From assembly GCA_037367355.1 (NCBI GenBank), contig CM074700.1, forward strand, positions 3,100,001 to 3,164,000: a stretch of DNA of 64,000 bases. The letters are read 5' to 3'. The notes under the pieces were generated by a model, which was not told the DNA's origin, searched no databases, and was given only the letters and a program-made list of their open reading frames with translations. The stretch is from Neoscytalidium dimidiatum (Eukaryota; Ascomycota; Dothideomycetes; Botryosphaeriales; Botryosphaeriaceae). The translations under genes were made by a program, and so were the position numbers. Below, one piece after another: positions 1 through 10,872 of the stretch; the first letter of the stretch is position 1; each line of letters starts with the position of its first letter.

Positions 1-411
1 GACGCTGAAGAAGATGCAGATGCAGATGATGGCTCTCCAAAACCCTTCCCGCCTCGCATTTGTTTGCATTCTTACTCGGGTCGCCCAGCGACACTCTCGC
101 AGTATTTTGACTCTTCTGTGCCGGCGGACATATTTGTGTCATTCTCTACTGCTATCAACTACTCTGACCGAGCAGCGTCCACGACATCAGAGTCAATCAA
201 GAAAGTTCCGGATGATCGCATTCTTGTAGAAAGTGATCTCCACATTGCTGGGGAGCATATGGACGAACACCTGGAGAATATTGTGCGAATCGTCTGTAAG
301 ATCAAGGGTTGGGGACTCGAAGAAGGCGTGAAGCGGCTGCGTCAGAACTGGGAGCGGTTCGCTTTCGGAAAACGTACAAAGGGGCCTCAACAGACCCACT
401 CCAGCCCTTAA
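1..411 (+). CDS. TatD-family metal-dependent hydrolase, Scn1-like (3' end only)
   Basis: This is the last part of a gene that starts left of the window; frame 1 is open from base 1 to a TAA at 409-411. The visible 136 residues start with an Asp/Glu-rich insert and continue with HSYSGRP and later DRILVESDLHIAG, then a C-terminal helix ending WERFAFG. The DRILVESDLH segment matches the late strand of the TatD TIM barrel, where an acidic residue and a His near the active site lie. The arrangement, with an insert before the HSYSG strand, resembles the fungal Cut9-interacting protein Scn1 group within TatD. Known members are predicted metal-dependent deoxyribonucleases or hydrolases. The N-terminal metal ligands lie outside the window, so activity cannot be judged. 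The last dozen residues after the helix are polar and probably a divergent tail. Confidence 0.8.
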   Translation, partial: DAEEDADADDGSPKPFPPRICLHSYSGRPATLSQYFDSSVPADIFVSFSTAINYSDRAASTTSESIKKVPDDRILVESDLHIAGEHMDEHLENIVRIVCKIKGWGLEEGVKRLRQNWERFAFGKRTKGPQQTHSSP

Positions 412-741
412 CGCCTCAGTCATGGGTGAATTCTACGTTTGAAGGAGCAACTTGTAGATGCGACCGACTACAGTTATGGCGGCTAAGCTAGATGTCAATT
501 GCTTGTAACATGGGACATATATCATGCGTGTACAAACATTTACAGGCCCTTTGGGATATTGCACCGATTCATCCGATTACGTCCGCAAAACCCAATGAGC
601 CTTTCACTTATTTATTATTGAGGCCTCTGAAAATAGCCCGGCAGGCGGTTAGCCTGCCAACCAAACTGGTCATTGCCATACACAAGGCTTTGTCGGAGAT
701 AGCCATTGCGTGCCTTTTGTTTTACTGGAAATAATACCTGA
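412..741. other. Intergenic, 3' flank of the TatD-like gene
   Basis: No supported gene. A minus-strand open frame (615-869) reads smoothly, with many aromatic and basic residues, but it begins and ends without splice signals and overlaps a plus-strand frame that reads equally well. It was not called. Confidence 0.4.
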
Positions 742-1829
742 CGCACTGCGAACCAGAATTTAGACCCTGCTGAACCAGTTTGCCAGGCACTCTTGTTCGG
801 TTTCCTTAATACCAGGCAGAGCTTGGCCTTCACTTCGACCACAAACGCCAAGTACCGGTCACGCATCATGTCAGGACTCTACGCATTGCCGTCTTTCCGG
901 GATGAGTGGGCAACATCATCTTACCGGGATGCATTCAACGGGAGATACACCAGAAAATGACGGAGAACGATGCAGAGGCAGACAGCGGCAAACCTGGAGC
1001 GCCCTGCTATGCGCGCTTCCCGAAAAGTCAAACGACCAACTACGGCGGGCAAGATAGCAAGCAAAGTGGACAGAATAAGAAGAGGAGGGACCTGAGAAAA
1101 ACAGCGACGACATCAGTCGTGATAAGGCTACTCACCAAGAGAGGGAGGAAGGTCCTAAGAAATCGCCTCAATCGAGTTCGGACAGTGCCACACAGACGGC
1201 TTTTCCTACGTTTCCTGCGAAGGTCGAAGAGGAGGAAAGAGAATCGAGCGCGATGACAGACGGAAGCTTTCTTCGTCAAAAGTGGGCCGAAGTCGAGCTT
1301 GAAGAAGCCTGTGCCAGTACCTCAAAAGCGCCAAAGCGTGCGGTTCTTGGAGGTTGCGGAAGTCAAGACATTTTCTAAAGGACAGATACCGTTGCGAACG
1401 CTGGATGTTTTCTCCGTCACAGAAGCGCTGAAACAGCAGCCGTTGCCGTGCTGCTATGGGGCGGCTGGAGCATTCACACCGCTTGCAAGCGGCGATTCGC
1501 AGAGGCTACAGGATAATGAAGCGCCAAAGGAAGCGCCAGAGCAAGCAAGAGAGCAAGCTACGCGGAAGTGGGAGAAGTGGCGGCCTCTATCTCGGCCGGG
1601 GCAAGACGAAGACGAAGACGGAGTGGAGGAAGCGCTGGAGGCTCGACCGGGCGATGTCGGCGAATTCCTTCGCACGCTTGTACTGGCGGGGCAGCCCGTC
1701 GGGGAAATCAGGCGCGAACGTGACAACGCGACGGGCTTGGTATAAGAGACGGTGGTGTTGTAATATGAGGTTGACTACGAAGCGGAGATCAGGTGCTGTC
1801 AAGAGTTGGAGAAGAAGAGCGCCTGGTAG
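742..1829 (+). pseudogene. Possible decayed, frame-shifted gene of unknown function
   Basis: Protein-like sequence runs through this stretch but changes frame repeatedly without clear splice sites. Frame 1 is open at 742-957 with a well-mixed composition. Frame 3 from 957 gives an acidic, polar segment. Frame 2 is open from 1079 to about 1378 and is rich in Glu, Lys, Ser and Gln. Frame 3 from 1257 to 1745 carries a basic Pro-rich motif (KKPVPVPQKRQSVRF), an Asp/Glu run and a helical segment. It then resumes after two stops with a short charged segment ending at a TAG at 1827-1829. Possible introns do not join all pieces with good GT-AG sites. The simplest reading is a single disordered, charged protein broken by small indels. 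A real gene with unusual introns or sequencing errors is the alternative. No family was recognised. Confidence 0.33.
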
Positions 1830-2103
1830 GCGTTTCGTTTCAGAGCAAAGCATAGATAGATTGATGGTAGGAGCAGATTGCATGATGGGTCCAATGTTCC
1901 GCACATTGTGCTGGCCCCTGCTTGCCGGATGCAGCAGATCGGCAAAAGCGGTGAAGCGCTGCCACGCGCCCCGTCGCGCCTGCCCGGCGACATCATTCAT
2001 CAGCACCCCAGCTCCCCGCCCACCTGCACGAAACCCACCGCGAAACGCGCCCGCGCAGAACTCTCAATTTTCTGCATGTGCATGCAGACCCCAGAGCTCA
2101 ACC

Positions 2104-4954
2104 ATGACCGGCGGCCTCCGCGCCTGGAACGATACCCACCACGACGATGACATCCATGACCTCTTCGGCACCAAGCGTCCACGCGACATCACTATCCAGA
2201 TTGTCTTCTCCTTCGCCCTTGGCGCCAGCGCCTTTCTAGCTTTCTGCATCCTGCGCCCGCGCTGGGAGGGTCTCTACGCCGCCCGCAAGAAGCAGAATCA
2301 TGAGGCCACTGTCCTGCCTGAGCTACCACGCTCGCTCTTTGGCTGGATTCCTGCTCTATGGCGCATCACCGACCAGCAAGTTCTAGCTTCGGCAGGACTC
2401 GATGCCTACGTCGTACGTGAACCAAGCATCGCCTCTGTCGCCCTCCCCCCTGCTCACGCTTGCCAGTTCCTAGCCTTCTTCAAGATGGCAATCAAGTTCC
2501 TCTCCATTACCCTCTTCTTCTCTGTCGTCATAATCAACCCGGTCCACAACCGCTTCCCCGACACCAGCAATGGAAAGCTCAAGAACGACACCCTCGTCGA
2601 CGATGACGATTACGAGTTGCGCCGTCGCTATGCGCCGGTGCACCTCGATGCGTCCTGGCACATCTCCGATTCCTCCTCGTACTGGGACTTTTCCCACACC
2701 GACTATCTCTGGATGTATCTCGTCTTCGCCTACCTCTTCACCGGCCTCGCTGCCTACATGATTGTGTCCGAGACGAGGCGCGTTATCGAGATTCGCCAGG
2801 AGTACCTTGGCAGCCAGACCACCATCACCGACCGCACAATCCGCCTCTCTGGCATTCCCCCAGAGCTGCGCTCAGAGACAAAGATCAAGGAATTCGTGGA
2901 AGAGCTCGAGATCGGCCGCGTTGAGAGCGTGACCCTCATCAGGAATTGGAAATCTCTCGATGACTTGATGGAGAAGCGCATGTGGACTCTGCGCAAATTG
3001 GAAGAAGCCTGGACCGTCCACCTGGGGGCCCGTCGCGTGGAACGCAACCTCGAGTCTTTGCCCATTGCCCAACCGTCCCCACCTGAGCCATACGCCGACG
3101 ACAGTGAACGCAGTCACTTGCTAGGAAATGGCCGCGTGAACCCTCGTCGATCAACTCCGCCCTATAATCGGAGCCGTCCTTTGGTGAAACTCTGGTATGG
3201 TCGCTTCAGGGTGTGGTACCGAAATGTTGATGCTATCACGTTTTATGAAGAAAAGCTTCGTAAACTCGATGAGGAGATACTGGCAGCGCGCAAGAAGGAA
3301 TACGAACCGACGCCACTCGCCTTCGTGACGATGGATAGTGTTTCCAGTTGTGTAAGTAGGCTCAAGACAGCTCCCATTTCCCGTGCTAACAGATTTCCCA
3401 GCAAATGGCTGTGCAGGCCGTCTTAGATCCGTCGCCCCTACAGCTTCTGGCAAACACTAGCCCTGCGCCCTCCGATGTAGTTTGGCAAAACACTTACATG
3501 CCGCGCCGTAAAAGGATGCTACGGGCCTGGTCCATCACCTTCCTCATTGGGCTACTAACAGTTCTTTGGACCTTGATTCTCGTTCCCATTGCCGGTGCCC
3601 TCAGTATTGATTCGATAGATCGCGTATTCCCTGGATTTAAGGAAGCTGTTGACCACCACCAGAACATCAAATCTCTCATCGTGACTCAGCTTCCCACCTT
3701 GCTCGTGTCCTTGCTGAACATCGCCGTTCCGTACCTCTATGACTGTACGTGCTCCTGTCTGTCTCTATGGGAACTTGGTATTCACGTACACTAGGGCTTG
3801 CCAATCATCAAGGAATGATCGGACAGGGTGATGTCGAGCTTTCAGTGTGAGTAGACCAGTCTCGAGCAGTCGACCTCTTTACTAATTCTAGCGTAGCATC
3901 TCCAAGAACTTCTTCTTTGTATTTTTCAACTTTTTTGTCGTCTTCACCATCTTGGGTACGGCCTCGGGATTTTGGGGATTGCTTGAAAATATAGGTGAAC
4001 AACTGAGGGACGCGACCAAAATCACCAACGCTCTTGCCCTGTCTCTGCAAGGTCTCCTGAACTTCTACACCAATTTCGTCATCCTCCAAGGCTTTGGCCT
4101 CTTCCCGTTCCGCTTGCTAGAGTTTGGTGCAGTCGTTTTGTACCCAATTACCATGATGGGTGCAAAGACTCCTCGCGGTAGGCAGTCTCATCTTCCTCTC
4201 CACAGTCCATTACTAACCCTTCCAGATTACGCCGAACTCGTTCAACCACCAGTCTTCAGCTACGGCTTCTTCCTTCCGCAGACCATCCTAATCTTCATCA
4301 TCTGCACCGTGTACAGTGTTCTCCGCTCGTCTTGGATGATTCTCCTCGCTGGTCTTTGCTACTTTGTTATCGGCCATTTCGTGCACAAATACCAGCTACT
4401 CTATGCTATGGACCACCGGCAACATTCAACCGGGAGAGGCTGGACTATGATTTGCGACCGCGTCATTGTCGGGTTGATTCTCTTTCAGCTTACGATGACT
4501 GGCCAACTGGCCTTGAAGAGAGCGTTCTGGCGAGCTGCTCTCCTTGTCCCCTTGGTCATGGCAACCCTCTGGTTCTGGCACGTCTACTCATATTCATACA
4601 AGCCGCTGATGCGCTTCATTGCGCTGAAGAGCTTGCGGAGAGCAGAGCGCTCTGATCTCATAACTCCCCAGCCAGACCAGCCTACCGTGGACGAAGAGCG
4701 CGAGAGGGGCCAGCAATATGTCAACCCCAATCTCGTTATGCCGTAAGTTTTGTGCACCCCAGCTAAGAATTCGTAGATCTAACAGATAGAGTAGCCTCGA
4801 AGATGTTTGGATCGCAGACAAGAACGCGAGAGCTCTGATCAACGGTCAGCAGAGTGACGAAGTTTCCAATGGTTCCAACGGAGTAGCTCCCGGAAGACGG
4901 CTCCGTAGCTGGTTCCGCCGCAAACGTAGCGATCGCAGTGGTCGCAGTGCATGA
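2104..4954 (+). CDS. CSC1/OSCA-like DUF221 calcium-permeable stress-gated channel
   Basis: Predicted exons are 2104-3351, 3402-3744, 3795-3846, 3897-4177, 4226-4742 and 4795-4954, giving 866 residues. The introns are 48-52 bases with GTAAGT, GTACGT, GTGAGT and GTAGGC donors and visible GCTAAC or TACTAAC branch sites. The protein starts with a short acidic segment and a membrane helix (about residues 30-52), and two more helices lie near 120-145 and 205-230. A cytosolic region with the RXSGIPPEL-type stretch and charged helices follows, then a cluster of strongly hydrophobic helices in exons 2-5. This is the order seen in the RSN1_TM, PHM7_cyt and RSN1_7TM domains of the DUF221 family. Characterised members (yeast CSC1, plant OSCA) are plasma-membrane cation channels opened by hyperosmotic or mechanical stress. 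The tail is Arg-rich. The frame is open upstream of 2104, but this ATG sits just before the conserved N-terminus. Confidence 0.9.
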
Positions 4955-5811
4955 TGTAAAATGTACAAACTGATGTCCGCATATGCCGCCGCGCTTGATT
5001 TTCCATACCCATACGATAGAATATACCCCGACAGTCTCTTGTACATACCGACTTTCGCTTTACGTAAATGCTTGGCCTTGGAGTTTTTCGGGTTCGAATG
5101 GCTGTTCACGAATATGGAGAAGTTTAAGCAGAGGTCGGGAACGTGCTACAAACCCTAGGCTGATACCCGAACGCAGATTATTATCCCGAGGTTTCACGAA
5201 CTCTTGGTCTAACTGTTTACATTGTATGCATCTTGGATCCTTTAAGGCTCCCTTGCTTGTAAGAAAGTTACCTGTGGCCAATATTATTTATGCCGTTCCT
5301 TCGATCTGCTGCAAACCGCCAGGTTGACGTGGCAAGCGTGCATGATCTCTGCATGCACGCTACTCGAGAGTTGTTGACCCAGTGAATCCTGCATCTTCAT
5401 GGAAACAAAACACTACTTGATCAGCACTCTCCTACCTCTCCAGTAACATCCATCTGCCTCGAAAGACTCCACAGCCAGAAATCCGGTCATGTTCTCTTCG
5501 AACACTGAGTCCGTACCAATCTCCCGAGAGAGAGAGAGAGAGAGAGAGAGCCACGCGGTCGTCGAGCACGTCGAGCCCGACGACACCTTCGCCCCGCTTC
5601 GCCGAGCACATACATCCACTCGGGCGACTCCGGCGCCGAGGGACGGCGGTGGGGGGCCCTGGGAGGACGAGGCTTCTGCCGCCGCCGCCGCCGCTACAGG
5701 CAGTGGGGCCTCGCGTCGCCCGCGCAGGAGGGAATCCGCGGACAACGACGATGACAACGGCGGGCGGGCACGCGCTGCCCGAGGCGACGGAGACGGAGGA
5801 AGAAGAGGCGG
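4955..5811. other. Intergenic region with a GA microsatellite
   Basis: No supported gene. It holds the 3' flank of the DUF221 gene and a (GA)n run at about 5528-5551. From about 5650 the DNA becomes very GC-rich with GCC/CGC runs and is open in several frames at once. A reading frame at 5489-5911 exists only because of this composition and was not called. Confidence 0.4.
5528..5551. repeat. GA dinucleotide microsatellite
   Basis: A run of about twelve GA units lies upstream of the GC-rich low-complexity stretch. Confidence 0.85.
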
Positions 5812-6573
5812 ATGTCGGAAGACGACAGCGTCGCCGAAGTTCCAAAGGGGAAGGGGAAGGAGTCGGCACCGCCGCCGCCCGCGGGAAGAGGAGGAGAAGC
5901 AGGAAGCCTGACTACGACCCGACTCCCCCCCAAGAGCCCCGTGTCCCCCCAGAAGCGCCATACCCGCCTCCGCCCACCATCGCCACCGCCCGGAGGAAAA
6001 GAAGACCAAAGACATCCCCGCCGCCGCCGCCGCTATCGCCCCCTACTCCCCGCTCTCCTACGCCTCCACTTCCCCCTTCGCCCTGCCTCACCCCGCCGTT
6101 CCGCACCACCACCACCACCGCCGCCGCCGCCCTCCTCTTCCTCTTCCCCATCCTGCCGCCGCGACCAGCCCTCCGCCCCGCCGCGGCCGATTACTCGCCC
6201 GTCTTCCCGTGCCACGCCCGCCTCCACCTCTTCGCCAGCGCCTCCACCTCGTCCCCGCGCCGCAGGCGCCTGGCCGCCGCGAAAGCTGGCCGACGGCCTG
6301 GCCGCGTTCACGTGCTTCCGCGGGAGCGCGCGGCCGACGTGGCGGCGGCGGCGGCTGGTGGAGGTCGGGATGGGGATGGGGATGGGGAGGAGGAGATGTG
6401 TCCGCTGCGGGAGGTTGTCGTGGGGGAGGTATGCGGCGGGGAATTTTTTCAGGAAGCTTTTGGCGGAGAGGGGCCCGTTTGCGCCGGATTTGCGTGCGTG
6501 GTTGGCGGAGTTTTTTTTTGTATACGGGTGGCTCATTCGGGTGAAGAAGAGGGGCGGCAGGGAATTGGCTTAG
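5812..6573 (+). CDS. Hypothetical proline/serine/arginine-rich low-complexity protein (doubtful)
   Basis: Frame 1 is open for 253 residues from an ATG at 5812 to a TAG at 6571-6573. The first 20 residues are acidic and lysine-rich. The middle is a long Pro/Ser/Arg run, and the last 70 residues contain CVRCG, an amphipathic helix and a hydrophobic segment (AEFFFVYGWLIRV). In the last third frame 1 has better-mixed amino acids than the other frames and strongly G-ending codons, which favours coding. In the middle, frames 2 and 3 are equally open, and frame 2 gives a plausible segment near 6005-6110 (KDIPAAAAAIAPYSPLSYAS). A spliced gene that changes frame here is therefore possible. No domain or family was recognised. 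Confidence 0.35.
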   Translation: MSEDDSVAEVPKGKGKESAPPPPAGRGGEAGSLTTTRLPPKSPVSPQKRHTRLRPPSPPPGGKEDQRHPRRRRRYRPLLPALLRLHFPLRPASPRRSAPPPPPPPPPSSSSSPSCRRDQPSAPPRPITRPSSRATPASTSSPAPPPRPRAAGAWPPRKLADGLAAFTCFRGSARPTWRRRRLVEVGMGMGMGRRRCVRCGRLSWGRYAAGNFFRKLLAERGPFAPDLRAWLAEFFFVYGWLIRVKKRGGRELA

Positions 6574-7504
6574 GTTGGGTTCACGGTGGGATTGGACGGG
6601 CAGCGGGCGCGGCGGTGTCTCTTATGCGGCGTGGTCTTTGTCCAGGGACGTGGGTGTGCTCGGCATATGGCGATTTATTCTCCTTTTCTTTTGATTTTTT
6701 TTTTCACACGTCTTGGAGTTGTGGGGATGGCGAGTGGGGAGCTTCGCGGTATAAAGATGCTGCGGAGTCACCGGTTCTCTCAAGCTATAGGGATTGATTA
6801 GGTCTCTCGCTCAAGGATAAACCTTGATGGGCTCGCAGAGGGGACCTCGCCTCGTTCTTGGTGGCCGAATCCATCCCGCGTAGGCCGGTCGAGCAAACTA
6901 CACTTGGGTTTTGATTTTCTCTGGGACCATCCCTGGGTTGGTTTTGGCAAGGACCCCTCTCCACCAGACCGAAAAGCGGTCAATACTTTTGTCCTCACAG
7001 GCATCTATCCACGAAACTCGGCTCGTTAGCGAGGTCCCATCGCAAGTGACGTCCACCAACCTCTCTGCCGAGAAGTGCAACGAGACACCGCCATTAGGGC
7101 TGGCTGTGTACAGTTCCACGACACACGTCACGGGCCCGCATCCAGAAGCCTTGTGTTCTGGCCCCCAAAGCTTCCATAGGCCAACTTATTTGACCGCATG
7201 AACGCAAATACGAGACCCCATGTATAAGATATGCGCACATATAGGCTCGGTCCGAATGTTATGATGCGCAAATATAAGAACCACGACGTTCGAAGAAACT
7301 CTTAACGACTTCAGAATCGAGCATGCGTATATTAAAGAAGATTGCGGTAGGTCTGAGCTGTACGACAGATTGATGAAAGATATAGTGCTTCCTGCTGTTT
7401 CCAGGTACATTCTCCGGATGAGCAGCCTTACTTACCGCCGCACCCGCCAGCGTTTGGCTGTTGACGTGCATTACGGTTTCCGGACTCAGCTCCGCTCATG
7501 GGGC
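6574..7504. other. Intergenic, 3' flank of the peroxygenase gene
   Basis: No gene supported. Short open frames on both strands have no recognisable domains and no splice support. The right part is presumably the 3' UTR of the minus-strand peroxygenase. Confidence 0.4.
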
Positions 7505-9478
7505 TCATAGAGCGGCGCCGGTCCTGTTTGCCCCGGGGAAGCGCTCCTGAAGAGCCTCCCAGATGGGTACGCCGCCGTACGTCAAGTCCGTCCACGTGGG
7601 GCAAGTCAGGTTCAGCAGCGGGACCGCGAGGGTGTCAAAGAGGAGGTTGAGAGGCACAGACTATCTTTCGCGTTAGCAGAAGGGTAATAACTATAACGCA
7701 ATAAGAAGTGGATTACCAAGGTGGCGTAAAGGTTGTTCAGATACGTTGGCGACGCAAGCTTAACAACCTCCAGCACGAAGCAAAGCAGATTGTTCGATTC
7801 GAGCAGCTTGGTTAGGTTGAGCACGCCACTGGTTAGGTCCGTCAGCTCGACGCCGGCGAAGGAGTCTACGGTTCCGGTGTTGCCGCCGATGCTGGCCAGT
7901 TCCGGATACTTCAGTATCCAGTCCACCGTGTCGAGGTTCAGCTGAATGAGGCCGTAGTCCAGCGGGACTTTGTACCTATGTGGGACCATGGCACGTCAGC
8001 AAGGGATGGACAAGGATGTCATGTTCTATGGCCCGTGTTCTAGAAGTCGGCCAAATAAAAGAAAGACTACAACCCCACAACGCCAGAGTGGCTTGCAGAA
8101 CAAATCAAACTTCGCCCGACTAGCTACGAGGTCCGCCCTGGAAGTATTGCACCAAGATGCGAAAGTGCGAATATGGTGTAAAAGCAGCAGCTCGGACGTA
8201 TACGTTACCAATCTCATTTGATATTTACGTCTGGCGGACTATTCGATTCGCGCAAGAGCCGCAACCGAGTTGGCTTTGTCTCGGCTGGAGGCTGAAGGAC
8301 GGCTCTTTTGCCTCTCGTTGTCTTATTCAATGGAAAGGAGACAAAGGAAAAGGAGCGAGGTAAAAAAAAAAAAAAAAGTTCAATTCCAGACTGGCGGTGC
8401 ATGACTTACCAGTTCTGCGGAATCTGCTCCCACCCCTCCCTGTACGTGAAGTTGCCTTTTTCGCCGTAGACGCCGAAGAAGCTCTTGATAACGTCATGTG
8501 CTGCCGCGTCCATCAGCACGGCCCTCCTGAGATGCGCGCATGCGCAAGTGCGGCAGCATGGAGATCATTGGCGGAAAGACTTACTCAGGAGGCCTTCCGG
8601 ATGCTCGCTAGAATGATTCGCAAATAGGCGAGTAATGAAAAGATATCCGGCGTTCCTCGCAATCATGCCGGTAAACGGGCCGTAGTAGAAATACGGATTT
8701 TCCATGATCGTTTCGTGGAAGCGTTTGGCAGCGTACTCAGCCATGATATCGGATGTGAAAGTCCCCCCTTCCGGCACCATGTTGTACCAGGACTCGAAGC
8801 GGGAGAGGTTCATGGCATAGTTGTTGCCGGTGACGTACAGGTCGTCGCGCGTGGGCGAAGAGTCCGACTCGATAAAGTTGTGCGAGCCGACAAGGCCCTG
8901 AGGAGTACCTGATGACTTGCTGTGAGCACCTGAGACCTGACGAATAGCAATTGATGTTCCTGCTTACCAAGGATGCCTTGTAGATCATCAAGTGCGTTGT
9001 GCACGGCGGTGTCGTTCTTGCCGATGGAGAAGGACGGATCTAAGGAGATCGGATCTCCGGTCCACACAACCCCCATGATCCCGAGGACCAAGGCCAGCTC
9101 CACCCCCATGCCGTACACCTCGTTAATTGCCGAGACGACCTCCGCCAGGGATACTATCCCATCCCGAGAGACGTAACCATGGTTGGCCAGGGCGTTGAGG
9201 CCTGGGCAAGGCCCTCGCTGTTCGCCTTCTGCTGGAGGCTGAAAGGCGTGATCGCCGTCGACGTCGACAGGGGTGGTCATAGGGTCGAAGAGGAATCGCT
9301 TCTCCAGTCGCCCGTTGATGTCACGTTGGAGCTTCTTGAATGCTGCCGCGGTATTTTCTGGGGATAGATCCGACCTGCCCGTCAGTCTCTCCAGATGATC
9401 CACAGTAGGAAATGCATTGACAGCTCCGAGGTAAGAACCCGCAAGTGAAAGATACAAGACAGAAGCGCGAATGAGCAT
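7505..9478 (-). CDS. Secreted heme-thiolate peroxidase/peroxygenase (peroxidase family 2)
   Basis: Minus-strand exons are 9478-8968, 8908-8585, 8500-8410, 7975-7717 and 7660-7505, giving 446 residues. A clear signal peptide (MLIRASVLYLSLAGSYLGAVNA) is followed by a basic pro-like segment. The RGPCPGLNALANHGY motif follows, and its Cys is the proximal heme-iron ligand in chloroperoxidase and unspecific peroxygenases. The next exon has HNFIESDSSPTRDD, matching the Glu-x-Asp-Ser distal motif that holds the catalytic acid and the metal site, and then HSSEHPEG. The frame demands the acceptor at 8501 for exon 3, which aligns the block ahead of KSFFG with other family members. Known members use H2O2 for halogenation, peroxidation or oxygen insertion outside the cell. 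Intron 3 is 434 bases, against 56-84 for the others. The gene is divergent from the CFEM receptor. Confidence 0.9.
7976..8409 (-). other. Unusually long intron 3 of the peroxygenase gene
   Basis: The donor GTAAGT (8409) and the acceptor CATAG (7976) fit the flanking codons, so the 434 bases are intronic. The intron carries an A16 homopolymer on the plus strand at 8362-8377. No second gene is visible in it. Confidence 0.6.
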
Positions 9479-10872
9479 GGTTGGAGACAGTCAGAAGTTC
9501 CTGGTGTCGAGAAAGCGAGCGGAAATAGTGCAACGAAACAGCACAGCACGACTGAACAACTGAGAGAAAGGACGACCTCGCCTGAGGTCCGGAAAGATTG
9601 TAGCACCGACACGCAGTTGCAGAAGGGAACGAGGATGGCATTCTCTCATAATAAGCGCGAGTTGACTGGACAGGAGAACTAAGATCAACAGCATCAGATG
9701 CTAAAATCCGGCCTACGGGAGTGGCTGCAGCCGCGGCATCGCGAGGGAGGACGGCGTCGTCGACGGCGTTGTCGACGGTGTCAGCGGCTCCCAGCTCCCA
9801 GCGCCTCTCAGGAACGAGAGAATGCAGATCGGTGATTCCCACGGCATGCCACATGGTAGGCGAGGTTGCTTGGGCCCGAATCTCAGGACGAACACCCCCA
9901 AGAGAGGTAAGATTCTACAAATTTGGCTACGCGAGGCTTGCTGGTGAGATTCTGATCAGCATGGATGGCGGCGGAGACTGGATGGCAGCGGAAGAGTGGG
10001 CGAGCGGGCTAGGCAGGACTTAAGCAGCGCGTTTACGTCCGCGGCGGGGTAGCAATGGCGATAGCTAGCTTCGGCGGAGAGTAGGCGGAAGAAGCAGCGA
10101 ACAGTTGAGCCGGCGATGACGGGCTACAGGAGGAAGAACCGAGTTGGGCGGGCAATGACTCGACGCAAGGGGCGCACGATGGGCTCTCTGCAACCAGTGA
10201 CCCCTGGCGGCAGGCCGCCGGGTAGGCCATGCGCGCATGGTCCGTGGCCCCCACGAGTGTCATGGCTCCCCACGAGGCGGCATGCGGGAAGGGCTTGCCC
10301 TGTCAAAAGGAGACCCGCTGCTGATCACTTAAACCGTTTTTGAGGCCCGTTCAACGTCCATCCACATCTTGCCCTGCGCCGTTGGAAAAACACCGGTAGA
10401 CCATGAGTCGCCAAATTGCTCTGTGCCCTCGGAGCCTTGCTTATCCTGCTCCGCGAACAGGCTCAGATGCGTCGCCAAGCCGTCGATGAGGGTCCCGACG
10501 CCGTCTCCCTTCCGTGCTGAGAGCCCCAAGCTGTGGAAACTGTTGTTGATCTTTCCTCGACCGGCGCATACCCATGGCGTGCCTTCATTGCTCGCCCGGT
10601 CCCCCTCGACCGATCAGACCCTGCTTCCGACTGCCCCGATACAGTCCAGAAAAGCGCGTGCTGAGTATTGTGGGGAGAATGCCCTCAAGAAGCTATTTCC
10701 GAGTCATTTCAGCCTTTCGAAACTCGTCAACTAGGAGGGACATGGGCGTGCAGGGGCGTGGCCGGCGATCCGCTTACTTGTACAAGACCCCAAGGCTGCT
10801 TTTCTTCCCGTGTCCACCTGCAACTTCGTGACAGTGTTCCCTGGGTCACCGAGAAGCTTCAAGAAGCCCAGC
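9479..10872. other. Shared upstream region of divergent peroxygenase and CFEM-receptor genes
   Basis: About 1.4 kb lies between the two start codons, so both promoters must be here. No intact gene was found. A minus-strand frame (10329-10529) has a plausible composition but no domain, start context or exon partners. No specific transcription-factor site could be assigned with confidence. Confidence 0.45.

Noticed and set aside
10329..10529. Minus-strand open frame with plausible peptide composition in the peroxygenase/receptor promoter region
   Set aside because: Short, without a domain, with stops on both sides and no splice partners. It lies where both divergent promoters must be.
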